Assembly: GCA_023412005.1 (NCBI GenBank) | Contig: JAEYOE010000012.1 | Location: 62,001-126,000, forward strand | Direction: 5' to 3' | Length of the DNA stretch: 64,000 nt | Origin: Bacillota bacterium | Lineage (GTDB): Bacteria; Bacillota; Clostridia; Christensenellales; SZUA-584 | Shown: piece after piece, positions 50,076 through 59,119 of the stretch | How the letters are laid out: each line of letters starts with the position of its first letter | How positions within the stretch are numbered: the stretch's first letter is position 1 | Translations under genes and position numbers: made by a program | Notes under the pieces: model-generated | What the model saw: only the letters and a program-made list of their open reading frames with translations | What the model was told of the DNA's origin: nothing | The model's database searches: none

Positions 50076-51287
50076 ATGGCAAAAGCTAAGTTTGAAAGAA
50101 ACAAACCCCATGTTAACATCGGCACAATCGGTCACGTTGACCATGGCAAAACCACATTAACAGCAGCTATCACAATGGCTCTCTCGCAGGAAGGCCATGC
50201 GGCAGTCATGAAGTATGACGAAATCGACAAGGCGCCGGAAGAAAAAGAGAGAGGCATCACGATCAACACGGCTCACGTTGAGTACGAGACGGATCACCGT
50301 CACTATGCACACGTGGACTGCCCGGGCCATGCTGACTATGTTAAGAACATGATCACAGGCGCGGCACAGATGGACGGCGCGATACTTGTTGTGTCGGCTG
50401 CTGACGGCCCGATGCCCCAGACCCGTGAGCACATCCTGCTCGCTCGTCAGGTTAACGTGCCTTACATCGTTGTTTGCCTGAACAAGGTTGACCAGGTTGA
50501 TGACGAAGAGCTTTTAGAGCTGGTTGAAATGGAAGTCAGAGATCTTCTGTCTTCTTACGAGTTCCCGGGCGATGATATTCCGGTTGTTAAAGGCAGCGCG
50601 CTTCAGGCGATGAACGCTCTGATCGAAGGCAAAAAAGCGAGAGAAACAGCCGAATGCAAGTTCATATTCGACCTCATGGATGCTGTTGACAGCTACATTC
50701 CGGATCCGGAAAGAGCAATTGACAAGCCGTTCTTGATGCCTGTTGAAGACGTTTTCTCCATCACCGGCCGCGGCACAGTGGCAACGGGCAGAGTGGAGAG
50801 AGGTACCGTTAAGGTGCAGGATTCCGTCGAAATCGTCGGCATGACAGAGAAAACAAGAGACGTTGTTGTTACAGGCGTTGAAATGTTCAGAAAGCTTCTT
50901 GATCAGGCGATGGCCGGTGACAACGTTGGTCTGCTTCTCCGCGGCGTGCAGAGAAACGAAATCGAGCGTGGTCAGGTTCTCGCGAAGAAAGGCACAATCA
51001 AACCGCACACCCACTACAAGGGTCAGGTTTACGTGCTGAAGAAGGAAGAAGGCGGCCGTCACACACCGTTCTTCGATGGTTATCGTCCGCAGTTCTACTT
51101 CAGAACAACAGACGTGACAGGCAGCATCAAATTGCCGGAAGGCACAGAGATGGTTATGCCTGGAGATAACATCGAGATGGAGATCAAGCTGATCACCCCG
51201 ATCGCTATCGAAGAAGGCCTCCGTTTTGCTATCCGTGAAGGCGGCAGAACAGTGGGTTCCGGCGTTGTTGTCAGCGTTATCGAATAA
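50076..51287 (+). CDS. tuf: Elongation factor Tu
   Basis: It delivers aminoacyl-tRNA to the ribosome. The 403 residues show G1 GTIGHVDHGKTTLTAAIT, G2 EEKERGITINTAHVEYET, G3 DCPGHADYVKNMITGAAQMD, G4 NKVD and GSAL. Domains 2 and 3 have RGTVATGRVERG, RGVQRNEIERGQVLAK and a final GGRTVGSGVVVSVIE. AGGAGG lies eight bases before the ATG. A 102-bp gap separates it from fusA, where a separate promoter could lie but none is convincing. A strong terminator follows. Confidence 0.98.
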   Translation: MAKAKFERNKPHVNIGTIGHVDHGKTTLTAAITMALSQEGHAAVMKYDEIDKAPEEKERGITINTAHVEYETDHRHYAHVDCPGHADYVKNMITGAAQMDGAILVVSAADGPMPQTREHILLARQVNVPYIVVCLNKVDQVDDEELLELVEMEVRDLLSSYEFPGDDIPVVKGSALQAMNALIEGKKARETAECKFIFDLMDAVDSYIPDPERAIDKPFLMPVEDVFSITGRGTVATGRVERGTVKVQDSVEIVGMTEKTRDVVVTGVEMFRKLLDQAMAGDNVGLLLRGVQRNEIERGQVLAKKGTIKPHTHYKGQVYVLKKEEGGRHTPFFDGYRPQFYFRTTDVTGSIKLPEGTEMVMPGDNIEMEIKLITPIAIEEGLRFAIREGGRTVGSGVVVSVIE

Positions 51288-51305
51288 TTAGCTAAACGCA
51301 CATTG

Positions 51306-51346
51306 AAAACCGGCATTGCCAATAACGGCAGCGCCGGTTTTTTGTT
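51306..51346 (+). terminator. Rho-independent terminator after tuf
   Basis: AAAACCGGC pairs with GCCGGTTTT, with an inner TGCC/GGCA stem, and the right arm continues into TTTTTTG. It ends the rpo-str transcription unit. Confidence 0.9.
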
Positions 51347-51477
51347 TTGCCTTTATTGATTTATATCCAATTTCTTTTCCGTTTCTTATATTTAACGGTT
51401 CTATGTCAATGGTTTACGAATTACGATATAAGACAACATAAAGGCAGATGCAACGTTATTTAAGTAAGTAACAATCT

Positions 51478-51562
51478 GTAGGGGAGGGTTTCCATGCCCT
51501 CCCCATAAAAGACTTTGTAATAGAACATATCGAAACGGGCGCGCATGGAAACGCGCCCCTAC
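51478..51562. repeat. Short element with inverted copies of a 26-bp G-rich arm
   Basis: The left arm GTAGGGGAGGGTTTCCATGC plus CCTCCCC (51478-51504) and the reverse complement of the right arm (51537-51562), GTAGGGGCGCGTTTCCATGC plus GCGCCC, match at nearly every position. The left arm is also self-complementary (GGGGAGGG/CCCTCCCC). A 32-bp centre separates them. The remaining non-coding bases of the 51347-51733 gap show no gene. Confidence 0.8.
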
Positions 51563-51733
51563 AAGGCACAAGTAAAAAGTATGGGAGCGTAGCAGCACCC
51601 TCTACGTTATTCTGATATTTCGACACCAACGGATATCATATGCCAAAGTGCCCGAAATGGTGCGTGCTCCAAAGCATGTTTGTCATTACGTCGCCATATA
51701 CATATACGGCAGTATCATAAGGAGGCGACAGTC

Positions 51734-52447
51734 ATGGAAAAGAAAGAACTTCCGAAGCTGGAGATAAGCGGATTTGTAACGCAGCAATACCAAAAACCGA
51801 CATGGAGAAAGAAAGCAAAGGATATTGTACGAACCATAAAGCCGGCAAAAAAAGAAACGGACAGCGACGTGGATATCGCATACAAACGGCTGCTCTTCAA
51901 AACGGGCGTTTGCGCGGCCGTCGCGGTCACGATACTTGTCGTCAGCAGTCTCAGTACACCGGCATCCGCGGAGGTGAACCGCGCGGTGGATTATGTTGTT
52001 AACCACGAATTCGATGTGGACGAAGACATCGGCCGTCTCAAATTTGTGGAAGCGCTTGAAGACACGCAAGCCGTTTTCAGCGCTCTGCCCGAAGGTACCA
52101 TCGTGTATCCTGCGGACGGTGAGGTGGTGACGACATTTGGAGAAGGGGGTTCAAAAGGCGTGCGCATGAGCGCGCAAACACCCGAGATCATGAACATCGC
52201 CAAAGGCACGGTTACAGCGGTTGGCGACATCAGCGATGAAGGGTATGTGAAGGTGGTGCTCGATACGGGCGAGATTGTAACATATCATAACTTGGAGCCG
52301 TGTGTAAAAATGAATGACATCGTGATGCCGGGGCAGATAATCGGAAAAACCGAAGAAGGATACCTGTATGTTGAAATGAAGAACGGCGACAGCTTTATCG
52401 ACCCGATTGCGTTCTTAAACGGGCATGCAGGCGCAGCGCTGCAATAA
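51734..52447 (+). CDS. spoIVFA: SpoIVFA-like membrane protein with degenerate M23 (LytM) domain
   Basis: A 237-residue single-pass membrane protein. A basic cytosolic N-terminus is followed by one transmembrane helix (about residues 63-82, TGVCAAVAVTILVVSSLSTP) and an extracytoplasmic LytM-like domain (about 125-235). That domain has YPADGEVVTTFGEGGSKGVR, VTAVGDISDEGYVKVVLDTG and GQIIGKTEEGYLYVEMKNG. The zinc-binding HxxxD and HxH residues of active M23 peptidases are absent, as expected for SpoIVFA, which is an inhibitor/anchor rather than a hydrolase. The gene directly precedes spoIVFB. AAGGAGG lies eight bases before ATG 51734. Confidence 0.87.
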   Translation: MEKKELPKLEISGFVTQQYQKPTWRKKAKDIVRTIKPAKKETDSDVDIAYKRLLFKTGVCAAVAVTILVVSSLSTPASAEVNRAVDYVVNHEFDVDEDIGRLKFVEALEDTQAVFSALPEGTIVYPADGEVVTTFGEGGSKGVRMSAQTPEIMNIAKGTVTAVGDISDEGYVKVVLDTGEIVTYHNLEPCVKMNDIVMPGQIIGKTEEGYLYVEMKNGDSFIDPIAFLNGHAGAALQ

Positions 52448-52451
52448 TACA

Positions 52452-53339
52452 ATGAAATCGCTGCGTCTGTTCGGCGGCCGATTCAAAATCAATCTGCTCA
52501 TGTTTCCCGCCGTGGCGGTTCTGCTGCTGATCGGCATGGGAGATATTGTGCTCTATTATATCCCCACGGTGCTGATTCATGAATGGGCACATGTGATATT
52601 CGCGACGGCTCTCGGGATGACGGTGAGTGAAATGGAGCTGTTTCCTTTCGGCTGCGCTGCCAAACTGCAGTGCTTTGCGGTGTCGCGTTCCAAAGAGATT
52701 GTGGTGGCTGCCGCGGGCCCGGCTGCAAACATACTGGCCGCCTGCGCGGTTTTTTTTATTAATAAATACGCCACACCGATAGCCGTGGCCGACAAACTGA
52801 TTGCATCGAACCTTGCGCTCGCGGCTGTGAACATGCTGCCGGCCCTGCCGCTGGACGGCGGGCGGATTGTGCGCGCCATTTTTGCTTCATTCATGGGCTA
52901 CAAGCGCGCGACGCGCCTGACGGCGTTCGCAGGCATTTTTTTTGCTGTTATTTTGCTGGGCGTGGGGGTATGGGCGCTGCTTAAGGAAACGATGAATCCG
53001 AGCTTTTTTATTATGGGCTTTTTCTTGTGTCTTGCCGCATTTAAGGAACTGAAAAGCGCTCCTTATACATTGATACGTGATTTTACAGGCAAGCGGGAAG
53101 CGTTTGACAAGCGCAAGACGCTGAACGTGAACCGTTTTGCCGCGATACAGACCGAAACGCTTCGGGAAATTATGCGTGAGCTGGAAGCGGGTAAATATAA
53201 CATTGTCACAGTGCTGGATAAAGACCTCGGCGTCATAGGAGAGCTGGATGAGCGTCAGATTCTCACGGGCATGATGGAAAAAGGGGCGCAGGTGACGCTG
53301 GGCAGTGTTTTCAGACTGAAAAATAATGAGAATGGCTGA
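52452..53339 (+). CDS. spoIVFB: SpoIVFB-like site-2 (M50) intramembrane metalloprotease
   Basis: A 295-residue polytopic protease that in Bacillus cleaves pro-sigma-K within the mother-cell-derived forespore membrane. The zinc site is HEWAH (residues 43-47), and the second conserved motif is NMLPALPLDGGRI (Asp135). About six hydrophobic segments precede a C-terminal CBS-like domain (about 235-290, TLREIMRELEAGKYNIVTVL, LGVIGELDERQI), which in SpoIVFB senses ATP. It starts 4 bp after the spoIVFA stop; an ATG 27 bp upstream overlaps it. SpoIVFA is predicted to hold it inactive until the SpoIVB/CtpB signal. Presence of the pair indicates an endospore former. Confidence 0.9.
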   Translation: MKSLRLFGGRFKINLLMFPAVAVLLLIGMGDIVLYYIPTVLIHEWAHVIFATALGMTVSEMELFPFGCAAKLQCFAVSRSKEIVVAAAGPAANILAACAVFFINKYATPIAVADKLIASNLALAAVNMLPALPLDGGRIVRAIFASFMGYKRATRLTAFAGIFFAVILLGVGVWALLKETMNPSFFIMGFFLCLAAFKELKSAPYTLIRDFTGKREAFDKRKTLNVNRFAAIQTETLREIMRELEAGKYNIVTVLDKDLGVIGELDERQILTGMMEKGAQVTLGSVFRLKNNENG

Positions 53340-53393
53340 AACATTGTCAGCGATACAGCACTGTGTTAGAATAATCGGTAAGGGGTGAGAGAA

Positions 53394-54095
53394 TTGCGTA
53401 TTTACTATTTGCATCATAGCAGCGTCTGCGTGATAATCGATAAAACGCTGATGGTATTTGATTATTTTGCAGATGCTAAGGACAAGCACATAGAAGACGG
53501 ACACTTGAGCCGGGAGGATATCGAGGCATTTGAGCGTGTCTATGTTTTTGCGTCGCATTCGCATGATGACCATTTTAACACGTGTATATTCGACTGGGTG
53601 TCGCCGAAAGTCACATATATCCTTGACAGCACGATCAAACCAACGCCGGAGGGTACGGTCATACTGAAACCGGGCGAAACATACAGCGACGAAAACATCT
53701 ATGTGCGTGAATTCGGCTCCACCGACTGCGGCGGCAGCTTTTATGTGAACATTGGCGGGACAAGCCTGTTTCACGCGGGAGATTTAAATGACTGGCACTG
53801 GAAGGACGACGGTAACGCACGATACTCACGCGTGATGACAAAGATGTTCGACCGCGAAATGATGTATCTTAAAAAGCATGTGGCTCATATCGATTACGCC
53901 TTTTTTCCGGTCGACAAACGCATGGGTTCGGATTATGATACGGGAGCAAAGAAATTTATCGAGATTATGAAACCCGGTGTACTGATCCCGATTCATTTTT
54001 TGAGCTTTTCAGACACAGCGGCGTTCAGCGATGCAGCAGCGGGCAGCGGTACAAAAATAATTCCAATAAAACATAACGGAGAAAGGTTGGTTTAA
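53394..54095 (+). CDS. MBL-fold (UlaG/YtnP-like) metal-dependent hydrolase
   Basis: A 233-residue cytoplasmic metallo-beta-lactamase-fold protein. It opens with LRIYYLHHSSVCVIIDKTLM, has the metal motif SHSHDDHFN (the HxHxDH equivalent), FGSTDCGGSFYVNIGGTSLF with HAGDLNDWH, and a late IPIHFLSFSD. These match the L-ascorbate-6-phosphate lactonase/DUF-type MBL group. The substrate is unknown. TTG at 53394 is preferred because AAGGGGTGA is five bases upstream; an in-frame GTG nine bases earlier lies within that site. The VOC gene follows after one base, so they share a message. Confidence 0.85.
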   Translation: MRIYYLHHSSVCVIIDKTLMVFDYFADAKDKHIEDGHLSREDIEAFERVYVFASHSHDDHFNTCIFDWVSPKVTYILDSTIKPTPEGTVILKPGETYSDENIYVREFGSTDCGGSFYVNIGGTSLFHAGDLNDWHWKDDGNARYSRVMTKMFDREMMYLKKHVAHIDYAFFPVDKRMGSDYDTGAKKFIEIMKPGVLIPIHFLSFSDTAAFSDAAAGSGTKIIPIKHNGERLV

Positions 54096-54096
54096 T

Positions 54097-54465
54097 ATGA
54101 AATTTACGATCGAACACGCAAACATCAATGTGAAGGATTTAGGAGCGAGCATTAAGTTTTACAATGAAGCGCTCGGCTTGAACGAGGTGCGCAGGATTAA
54201 CGGGGAAGATGGGTCGTTTATAATTGTATTCTTGAGCGACAGCGTCTCAGGTTTTCTTTTGGAATTGACTTGGCTGCGCGATAAGGAAGGCTCGTATAAC
54301 CTCGGAGACAACGAGAGCCACATTTGCTTTGCGGCAGACGACTTCGACGCAGGGTATGCGCACCATAAAGAAATGGGCATTATTTGCTATGAGAATACGG
54401 AAATGGGCGTTTATTTCATCTGCGACCCCGATGGCTACTGGCAGGAAATCAAACGTCAGCATTGA
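54097..54465 (+). CDS. VOC-family (glyoxalase I-like) protein
   Basis: A 122-residue vicinal-oxygen-chelate protein. It has the paired beta-alpha-beta-beta-beta halves IEHANINVKDLGASIKFYNE with ALGL, and SHICFAADDFDAGYAHHKEM followed by YFICDPDGYWQEI. Metal ligands consistent with glyoxalase I are His8, Glu near position 53, His about 72 and Glu118. It may be a lactoylglutathione-lyase-type or a dioxygenase/resistance protein; the small size and complete ligands favour the glyoxalase group. GGAGAAAGG lies upstream of the ATG. Confidence 0.87.
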   Translation: MKFTIEHANINVKDLGASIKFYNEALGLNEVRRINGEDGSFIIVFLSDSVSGFLLELTWLRDKEGSYNLGDNESHICFAADDFDAGYAHHKEMGIICYENTEMGVYFICDPDGYWQEIKRQH

Positions 54466-54542
54466 AAATAAACGGCGTTGCCTATATTTGCATATCCGTG
54501 CTATAATAAAAAGGTGATAATTGACGACGATAAGGACACTGC

Positions 54543-56378
54543 ATGATCGATATAAAAAAGCTTCAAAGCTTGCTGCCCACCGTCAGCAAACCGGCCCGTT
54601 ATACGGGCGGTGAGTATGGTGAGGTTGTGAAGCAGATAAACGACGCAACGGTTCGTTTTGTGATTTGTTTTCCTGATGTGTATGAGGTGGGCATGTCACA
54701 CCTTGGAACAAGCATACTCTATCATCTGACCAACAGCTTGGATAATGCATATGCGGAGCGGTGCTTTGCGCCCTGGCCCGATATGGAGTCGGCATTGAGG
54801 CAGTCAGAGCTGCCGCTTTATTCGCTTGAAACCAAAACAGCGCTATGTGATTTTCACATGGTGGGGTTCAGCCTTGGCTACGAGATGTGCTATACCAATA
54901 TGCTGACGATGCTCGATCTTGGGCGTATCCCGATCTATCGCAAAGACAGAACGGATGCCGACCCGGTTGTGATTGCGGGCGGCGGTTGCGTGTATAACCC
55001 CGAGCCGGCTGCGGATTTTATCGATCTGTTTGTGGTGGGCGAGGGCGAAGAGGTACTCGCCGAACTGATGGCGCTATACAGCGCATGCAAAAAGCAAAAC
55101 GACAGCCGCGGTGAATTCATAAAACGAGCGGCGGCTATAGAAGGCGTTTATGCACCGTCGCTGTACAGCGTTGATTACAACGCTGACGGTACGGTGAAAA
55201 GCATATCTGCCGCTCTGAACGTGCCGATGCCCGTTAAAAAGCGCATATTAAACGATTTTGATTCGGGATTTTACCCCGAGCAGCCCATTGTACCGTTCCT
55301 CGGTGTGATTCACGACCGTGTGACGGTTGAGGTGATGCGCGGTTGTACACGCGGCTGCCGGTTCTGTCAGGCCGGGTTTGTATACCGGCCGGTGCGTGAG
55401 AGAAGCGCAGACACACTGATGCGACAGGCCAAAGCCTGTATTGAAAACACAGGGCACGAAGAGGTGTCACTCTGTTCGCTGTCCACCGGCGATTATTCGC
55501 AGGTGGCGCGGCTTATTTGCGAGCTTTCAGACGACTTTAAAGGCACGGGCGTATCGCTGGCGGTACCATCGCTGCGAATCGATTCATATGAGGGTGACTA
55601 TGCGCAAAGGCTTAAAGAGGTGCGCAACACCGGGCTCACGTTTGCGCCCGAAGCGGGCACGCAAAGGCTGCGCGATGTGATTAACAAGAACTTAACCGAA
55701 AAAGATATATTCACGGCCGTAAAAGAAGCGTTTGAATCGGGCACAAACGGCGTGAAGCTGTATTTCATGATGGGGCTGCCCGGTGAAACGATGGAGGATG
55801 TGCTCGGCATTGCGGAGCTTGCCGCCCGCATCCGCGATATCTATTATACGGTGCCTAAAGAGCGGCGCACCGGCGGCTTCAAGCTGACGGTCAGCGTGTC
55901 GTGCTTTGTTCCCAAACCGCATACGCCGTTTCAGTGGACGGCACAAGACGAAATTGCCGTATTTGAAGACAAGCAGCGGCGGCTGAGGGACGCGCTGAGA
56001 AGCGTTAAAGGCGTGAAATTCAACTGGCATGATGCAAGGCTCAGTATGCTCGAGGCGGTGTTTGCACGCGGCGACAGGCGGCTCTCAGCCGCTCTGGTGA
56101 ACGCTTACGAGGCGGGATGCCGGTTCGACAGCTGGAAAGAGCTTTTTGATTATGATAAATGGCTCGGTGCGTTTGAACAGGCGGGCATTGACCCGGCTTT
56201 TTACGCAGCGCGAGAGCATGGCAAGGATGAGACACTGCCTTGGGATATGATCGATTCAGGTATCAGCAAGGCGTATTTATGGGATGAATATGTGCATGCG
56301 CTATCAGCGGACACCACACCGGACTGCCGTGAGGGCTGCACGGGATGCGGGCTGAAGGAAGCGGGGATGTGCCTATGA
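54543..56378 (+). CDS. B12-binding/radical SAM protein (TIGR03960 family)
   Basis: A 611-residue iron-sulfur protein. The N-terminal cobalamin-binding-like Rossmann region (VCFPDVYEVGMSHLGTSILY, DPVVIAGGGCVYNPEPAADF) precedes the radical SAM core. The core has the CxxxCxxC cluster motif RGCTRGCRFCQAGFVYRPVR (Cys268, 272, 275) and EEVSLCSLSTGDYS and GTQRLRDVINKNLTEKDI. The C-terminal region carries HDARLSMLEAVFARGDRRLS and ends in a CxxGCTGCG cluster. It is always paired with the next gene. The reaction is not known to me. Its stop overlaps the next start (ATGA). Confidence 0.9.
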   Translation: MIDIKKLQSLLPTVSKPARYTGGEYGEVVKQINDATVRFVICFPDVYEVGMSHLGTSILYHLTNSLDNAYAERCFAPWPDMESALRQSELPLYSLETKTALCDFHMVGFSLGYEMCYTNMLTMLDLGRIPIYRKDRTDADPVVIAGGGCVYNPEPAADFIDLFVVGEGEEVLAELMALYSACKKQNDSRGEFIKRAAAIEGVYAPSLYSVDYNADGTVKSISAALNVPMPVKKRILNDFDSGFYPEQPIVPFLGVIHDRVTVEVMRGCTRGCRFCQAGFVYRPVRERSADTLMRQAKACIENTGHEEVSLCSLSTGDYSQVARLICELSDDFKGTGVSLAVPSLRIDSYEGDYAQRLKEVRNTGLTFAPEAGTQRLRDVINKNLTEKDIFTAVKEAFESGTNGVKLYFMMGLPGETMEDVLGIAELAARIRDIYYTVPKERRTGGFKLTVSVSCFVPKPHTPFQWTAQDEIAVFEDKQRRLRDALRSVKGVKFNWHDARLSMLEAVFARGDRRLSAALVNAYEAGCRFDSWKELFDYDKWLGAFEQAGIDPAFYAAREHGKDETLPWDMIDSGISKAYLWDEYVHALSADTTPDCREGCTGCGLKEAGMCL

Positions 56379-57043
56379 GAATGGCACTTGAATTCGGCAA
56401 AACAGGCATGGCCCGGTTTATATCGCATCTTGATCTCCAGCGCGCGTTCTCACGCGCTATCAGACGCTCAGGGCTGCCTGTCAAGCTGTCGGAGGGGTTT
56501 AACCCGCATTACGTTGTCTCGTTCGCGTCGGCGCTCTCGCTCGGCATGGAGAGCGAATGCGAGTGCGTGGAAATGGCGATGGCACAGGATATTGACGCTG
56601 ACGCGTTTTTGCTTGCTTTGGCGCGCACACTGCCGCCGGGGCTCGTTGCAAAGCGTGCGGTGAAGCTGCGTGAGGGGGCCCCCAAGCTGATGGCGGCGCT
56701 GAGTGAAGCGGACTACGAGATGCCGATTGATATGGCGCGTGCGGATGATTTCAGACGCGCAACAGACAATTTGCTCAAACGCGATGTGATAGAAGCGGTG
56801 AAAGTGTCTGACGGAAAAGAGAAGACGATAGACATTCGTCCGCTGATTAAAAGTATAGCCGTGCAAGACGGCAAACTCGTGATGCGGCTTTCAGCCGCCC
56901 AAACCGGTGCGCTCAAGCCCGAGCTGCTGCTGAATGAGCTGGAAAAGCAGACGGGCGCGTTTGTACGCGACGTAAAAAGAACAGCATTGTATACCATGCA
57001 AAATGGGACGGCGACGAATCTGCCGGATGCATTTAAACAGTGA
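56375..57043 (+). CDS. Radical-SAM-linked partner protein (TIGR03936/DUF2344)
   Basis: A 222-residue soluble protein that follows and overlaps the radical SAM gene. It opens with MALEFGKTGMARFISHLDLQ and SEGFNPHYVVSFASALSLGM, the family signature, and ends with LKPELLLNELEKQTGAFVRD. ATG 56375 overlaps the previous TGA, pointing to coupled translation. In Clostridia this gene lies between the radical SAM gene and RNase G, as here. The N-terminal SHLD region resembles RNA-modifying partner domains, but a function is not established. Confidence 0.88.
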   Translation: MRMALEFGKTGMARFISHLDLQRAFSRAIRRSGLPVKLSEGFNPHYVVSFASALSLGMESECECVEMAMAQDIDADAFLLALARTLPPGLVAKRAVKLREGAPKLMAALSEADYEMPIDMARADDFRRATDNLLKRDVIEAVKVSDGKEKTIDIRPLIKSIAVQDGKLVMRLSAAQTGALKPELLLNELEKQTGAFVRDVKRTALYTMQNGTATNLPDAFKQ

Positions 57044-57096
57044 AACATCAGGCTTTAAGCCTGCAAACTAAAATTTTAAATATACTGGAGTTTTTC

Positions 57097-58626
57097 ATGA
57101 ACAAGAAAATCATCGCGGATGTCAATGGGTTAGAGGCGAGAATCGCCCTGCTTGAGGACGACAAGCTGGTTGAGATTCATGTGGAGCGTCGAGGGAAAGA
57201 GCGGCTTGTAGGCAACATCTACAAGGGGCGCGTGGCCAATGTGCTGCCGGGTATGCAGGCTGCCTTTGTAGACATCGGACTCGATCGCAACGCTTTTCTC
57301 TACGCTGGAGACATATTGGTTGACACATCGGATTTTGAATTCGGCACCAAATCGGACGCGGTGAATCTGCGTCCCACAAAAATTGAAGATATGGTGAAAG
57401 AGGGGCAGGAAATACTCGTTCAGGTATTAAAGCAGCCCGGCGGTACCAAGGGCGCGCGTATCACCACACACGTCACGCTGCCCGGCCGTATGATGGTGCT
57501 GATGCCCACCGTGAACCATGTGGGCGTATCGCGGCGCATTGAAGATGAGCATGAGCGCACACGTTTGAAGGACATTATGGAAGCGCTCAAGCCCAAGGAT
57601 ATGGGCATCATCGTCCGCACGGCGGCGGTGGGCAAAGAAACGGATGATTTTGAGAGCGAGGTTAAGTTTCTGGCGCGGCTGTGGCAGCGCATTGTGAGCC
57701 GCAGCGATGTGATCAGAGCACCGCGGCTGCTGCATGCGGAGGAATCGCTCGTGTTCCGCACTGTACGCGATATGTTTACGGCGGATGTTTCCGAGTTTGT
57801 GATTAACGACCGTGATTACTTTGACAAGGTGGTCGCCGTGGCTGGCATTATTGCGCCGCATTTAAAAGACAGAGTCAAGCTTTATACCACAGGTGTCAGC
57901 ATATTTGACGATTACGGTATACAGGCGCGAATCGACAAGGCGCTGGAGAAAAAGGTCTGGATGAAGAACGGCGCGTATATCATCATCGACGAGACCGAAG
58001 CGCTGACAGTCATTGATGTCAATACCGGTAAATTCGTGGGCGACAACAACCTGCAGGAAACGATACTGGAAGTGAACATTGAAGCGGCCAAGGAGATTGC
58101 GCGGCAGCTGCGTTTGCGGGATATCAGCGGGATTATCGTGATCGACTTCATCGATATGGAAGTGGAAGGCAATAAGTTAAAAGTGGTGGAGGCGCTGGAG
58201 ACCGCGCTCGCCAAAGACCGCACGAAAACCAACGTGCTCGGCATTACGGGGCTCGGGCTGGTGGAAATGACGCGCAAAAAGGTGCGGCGCAAGCTGTCGA
58301 GCATCGTGAAGCGAACCTGCCCGTATTGCGGCGGCAGCGGCCTTGTGGACAACGAAGAGACCACAGCGATGAACCTGAGGCGTATGATACTGCGACAAAC
58401 GGCGAACACGGATATCAAGGAATACCTGATTGAGGTGAATCCGCTTGTCGCGAAATACATAGAAAGCAAATACGAAACGGATACGCCGATACTGCCCAAG
58501 GTTGATGGTGTTAAATTCTACATCATGTCGAGCGAATCACTGCATATTGCGGACTGCAAGGTTGTGGAGATTGCGTCTCAAAAGGAACGCGATAAACTGA
58601 TTGGAAAAGCCAAGGTGTTTTGTTGA
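57097..58626 (+). CDS. rng: Ribonuclease G/E family endoribonuclease
   Basis: A 509-residue endoribonuclease for rRNA maturation and mRNA decay. It has an N-terminal S1 domain (about residues 35-125, GNIYKGRVANVLPGMQAAFV, DIGLDRNAFLY), the 5'-sensor/RNase H-like part, and catalytic Asp residues in LTVIDVNTGKFVGDNN and GIIVIDFIDME. The zinc-link is CPYCGGSG (first Cys about 408). It lacks the long degradosome scaffold of RNase E, so RNase G type. ATG 57097 has TGGAG six bases upstream. Its TGA overlaps the -35 of the rplU promoter. Confidence 0.94.
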   Translation: MNKKIIADVNGLEARIALLEDDKLVEIHVERRGKERLVGNIYKGRVANVLPGMQAAFVDIGLDRNAFLYAGDILVDTSDFEFGTKSDAVNLRPTKIEDMVKEGQEILVQVLKQPGGTKGARITTHVTLPGRMMVLMPTVNHVGVSRRIEDEHERTRLKDIMEALKPKDMGIIVRTAAVGKETDDFESEVKFLARLWQRIVSRSDVIRAPRLLHAEESLVFRTVRDMFTADVSEFVINDRDYFDKVVAVAGIIAPHLKDRVKLYTTGVSIFDDYGIQARIDKALEKKVWMKNGAYIIIDETEALTVIDVNTGKFVGDNNLQETILEVNIEAAKEIARQLRLRDISGIIVIDFIDMEVEGNKLKVVEALETALAKDRTKTNVLGITGLGLVEMTRKKVRRKLSSIVKRTCPYCGGSGLVDNEETTAMNLRRMILRQTANTDIKEYLIEVNPLVAKYIESKYETDTPILPKVDGVKFYIMSSESLHIADCKVVEIASQKERDKLIGKAKVFC

Positions 58627-58651
58627 CAGTTCCACACCGATATGATATGAT
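58623..58651 (+). promoter_or_regulatory. Promoter of rplU-rpmA overlapping the end of rng
   Basis: TTGACA (58623-58628) includes the rng stop codon. A 17-bp spacer leads to TATGAT (58646-58651). The -35 is perfect and the -10 matches five of six bases. Confidence 0.85.
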
Positions 58652-58739
58652 CTTTAACTGAGCCGCACGAAAATGGTGCATAAACTCAGCCTTGTAGCTG
58701 ATACCATCACGGCGAGACTGGTAAGAGGAGGTAAGCAGC
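58652..58739 (+). promoter_or_regulatory. Candidate L21 leader RNA upstream of rplU
   Basis: The leader of about 80 nt contains CTGAG(58660s)...CTCAG closing a GCACGAAAATGGTGC hairpin, a second stem-loop region (AGCTGATACCATCACGGCGA), then AGGAGG. Position and size match the autoregulatory L21 leaders of Firmicutes, which respond to ribosomal protein L21. Sequence-level assignment to that family is not verified. Confidence 0.5.
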
Positions 58740-59087
58740 ATGTACGCGATTTTTGAGACAGGCGGCAAGCAGTACAAAGCGGCCAAAGGTGAAGTGGTGT
58801 TTGTGGAAAAGCTCGCATTAGAGCCCGGCAAGCAGGTCAGCTTTGATGCGCTGATGGTTTCCGACGGCGACAAGATCCAGATCGGAACGCCCATAGTGAA
58901 GGGTGTGAAGGTTAAAGCTAAGGTGATTGAGCATGGCAAAGCGAAAAAGGTATTAACCTTTAAGTATAAGCCGAAGAGAAACGAGCGCAAGAAACAGGGC
59001 CACAGGCAGCCGTTCACAAAGATACAGATTACAAGCATAGCCACAGCGAAGGAAAAAGAAGAAGCAGCTGAAGCATCAGCGGAATAG
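58740..59087 (+). CDS. rplU: 50S ribosomal protein L21
   Basis: A 115-residue L21: MYAIFETGGKQYKAAKGEVV, GTPIVKGVKVKAKVIEHGKA, FKYKPKRNERKKQGHRQPFT, then KIQITSI. A short acidic Ala/Glu tail (KEKEEAAEASAE) follows. AGGAGG lies eight bases before the ATG. rpmA follows after 32 bp with no prp (ysxB) gene between, unlike most Firmicutes. Confidence 0.97.
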   Translation: MYAIFETGGKQYKAAKGEVVFVEKLALEPGKQVSFDALMVSDGDKIQIGTPIVKGVKVKAKVIEHGKAKKVLTFKYKPKRNERKKQGHRQPFTKIQITSIATAKEKEEAAEASAE

Positions 59088-59119
59088 AGAATCCCTAACG
59101 GAAAGCGAGGTGCATTTGA

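Noticed and set aside
51600..51733. Sigma-E type promoter upstream of spoIVFA
   Set aside because: A CATATACAT resembles a sigma-E -10, but no -35 at proper spacing could be found, so it is not listed.
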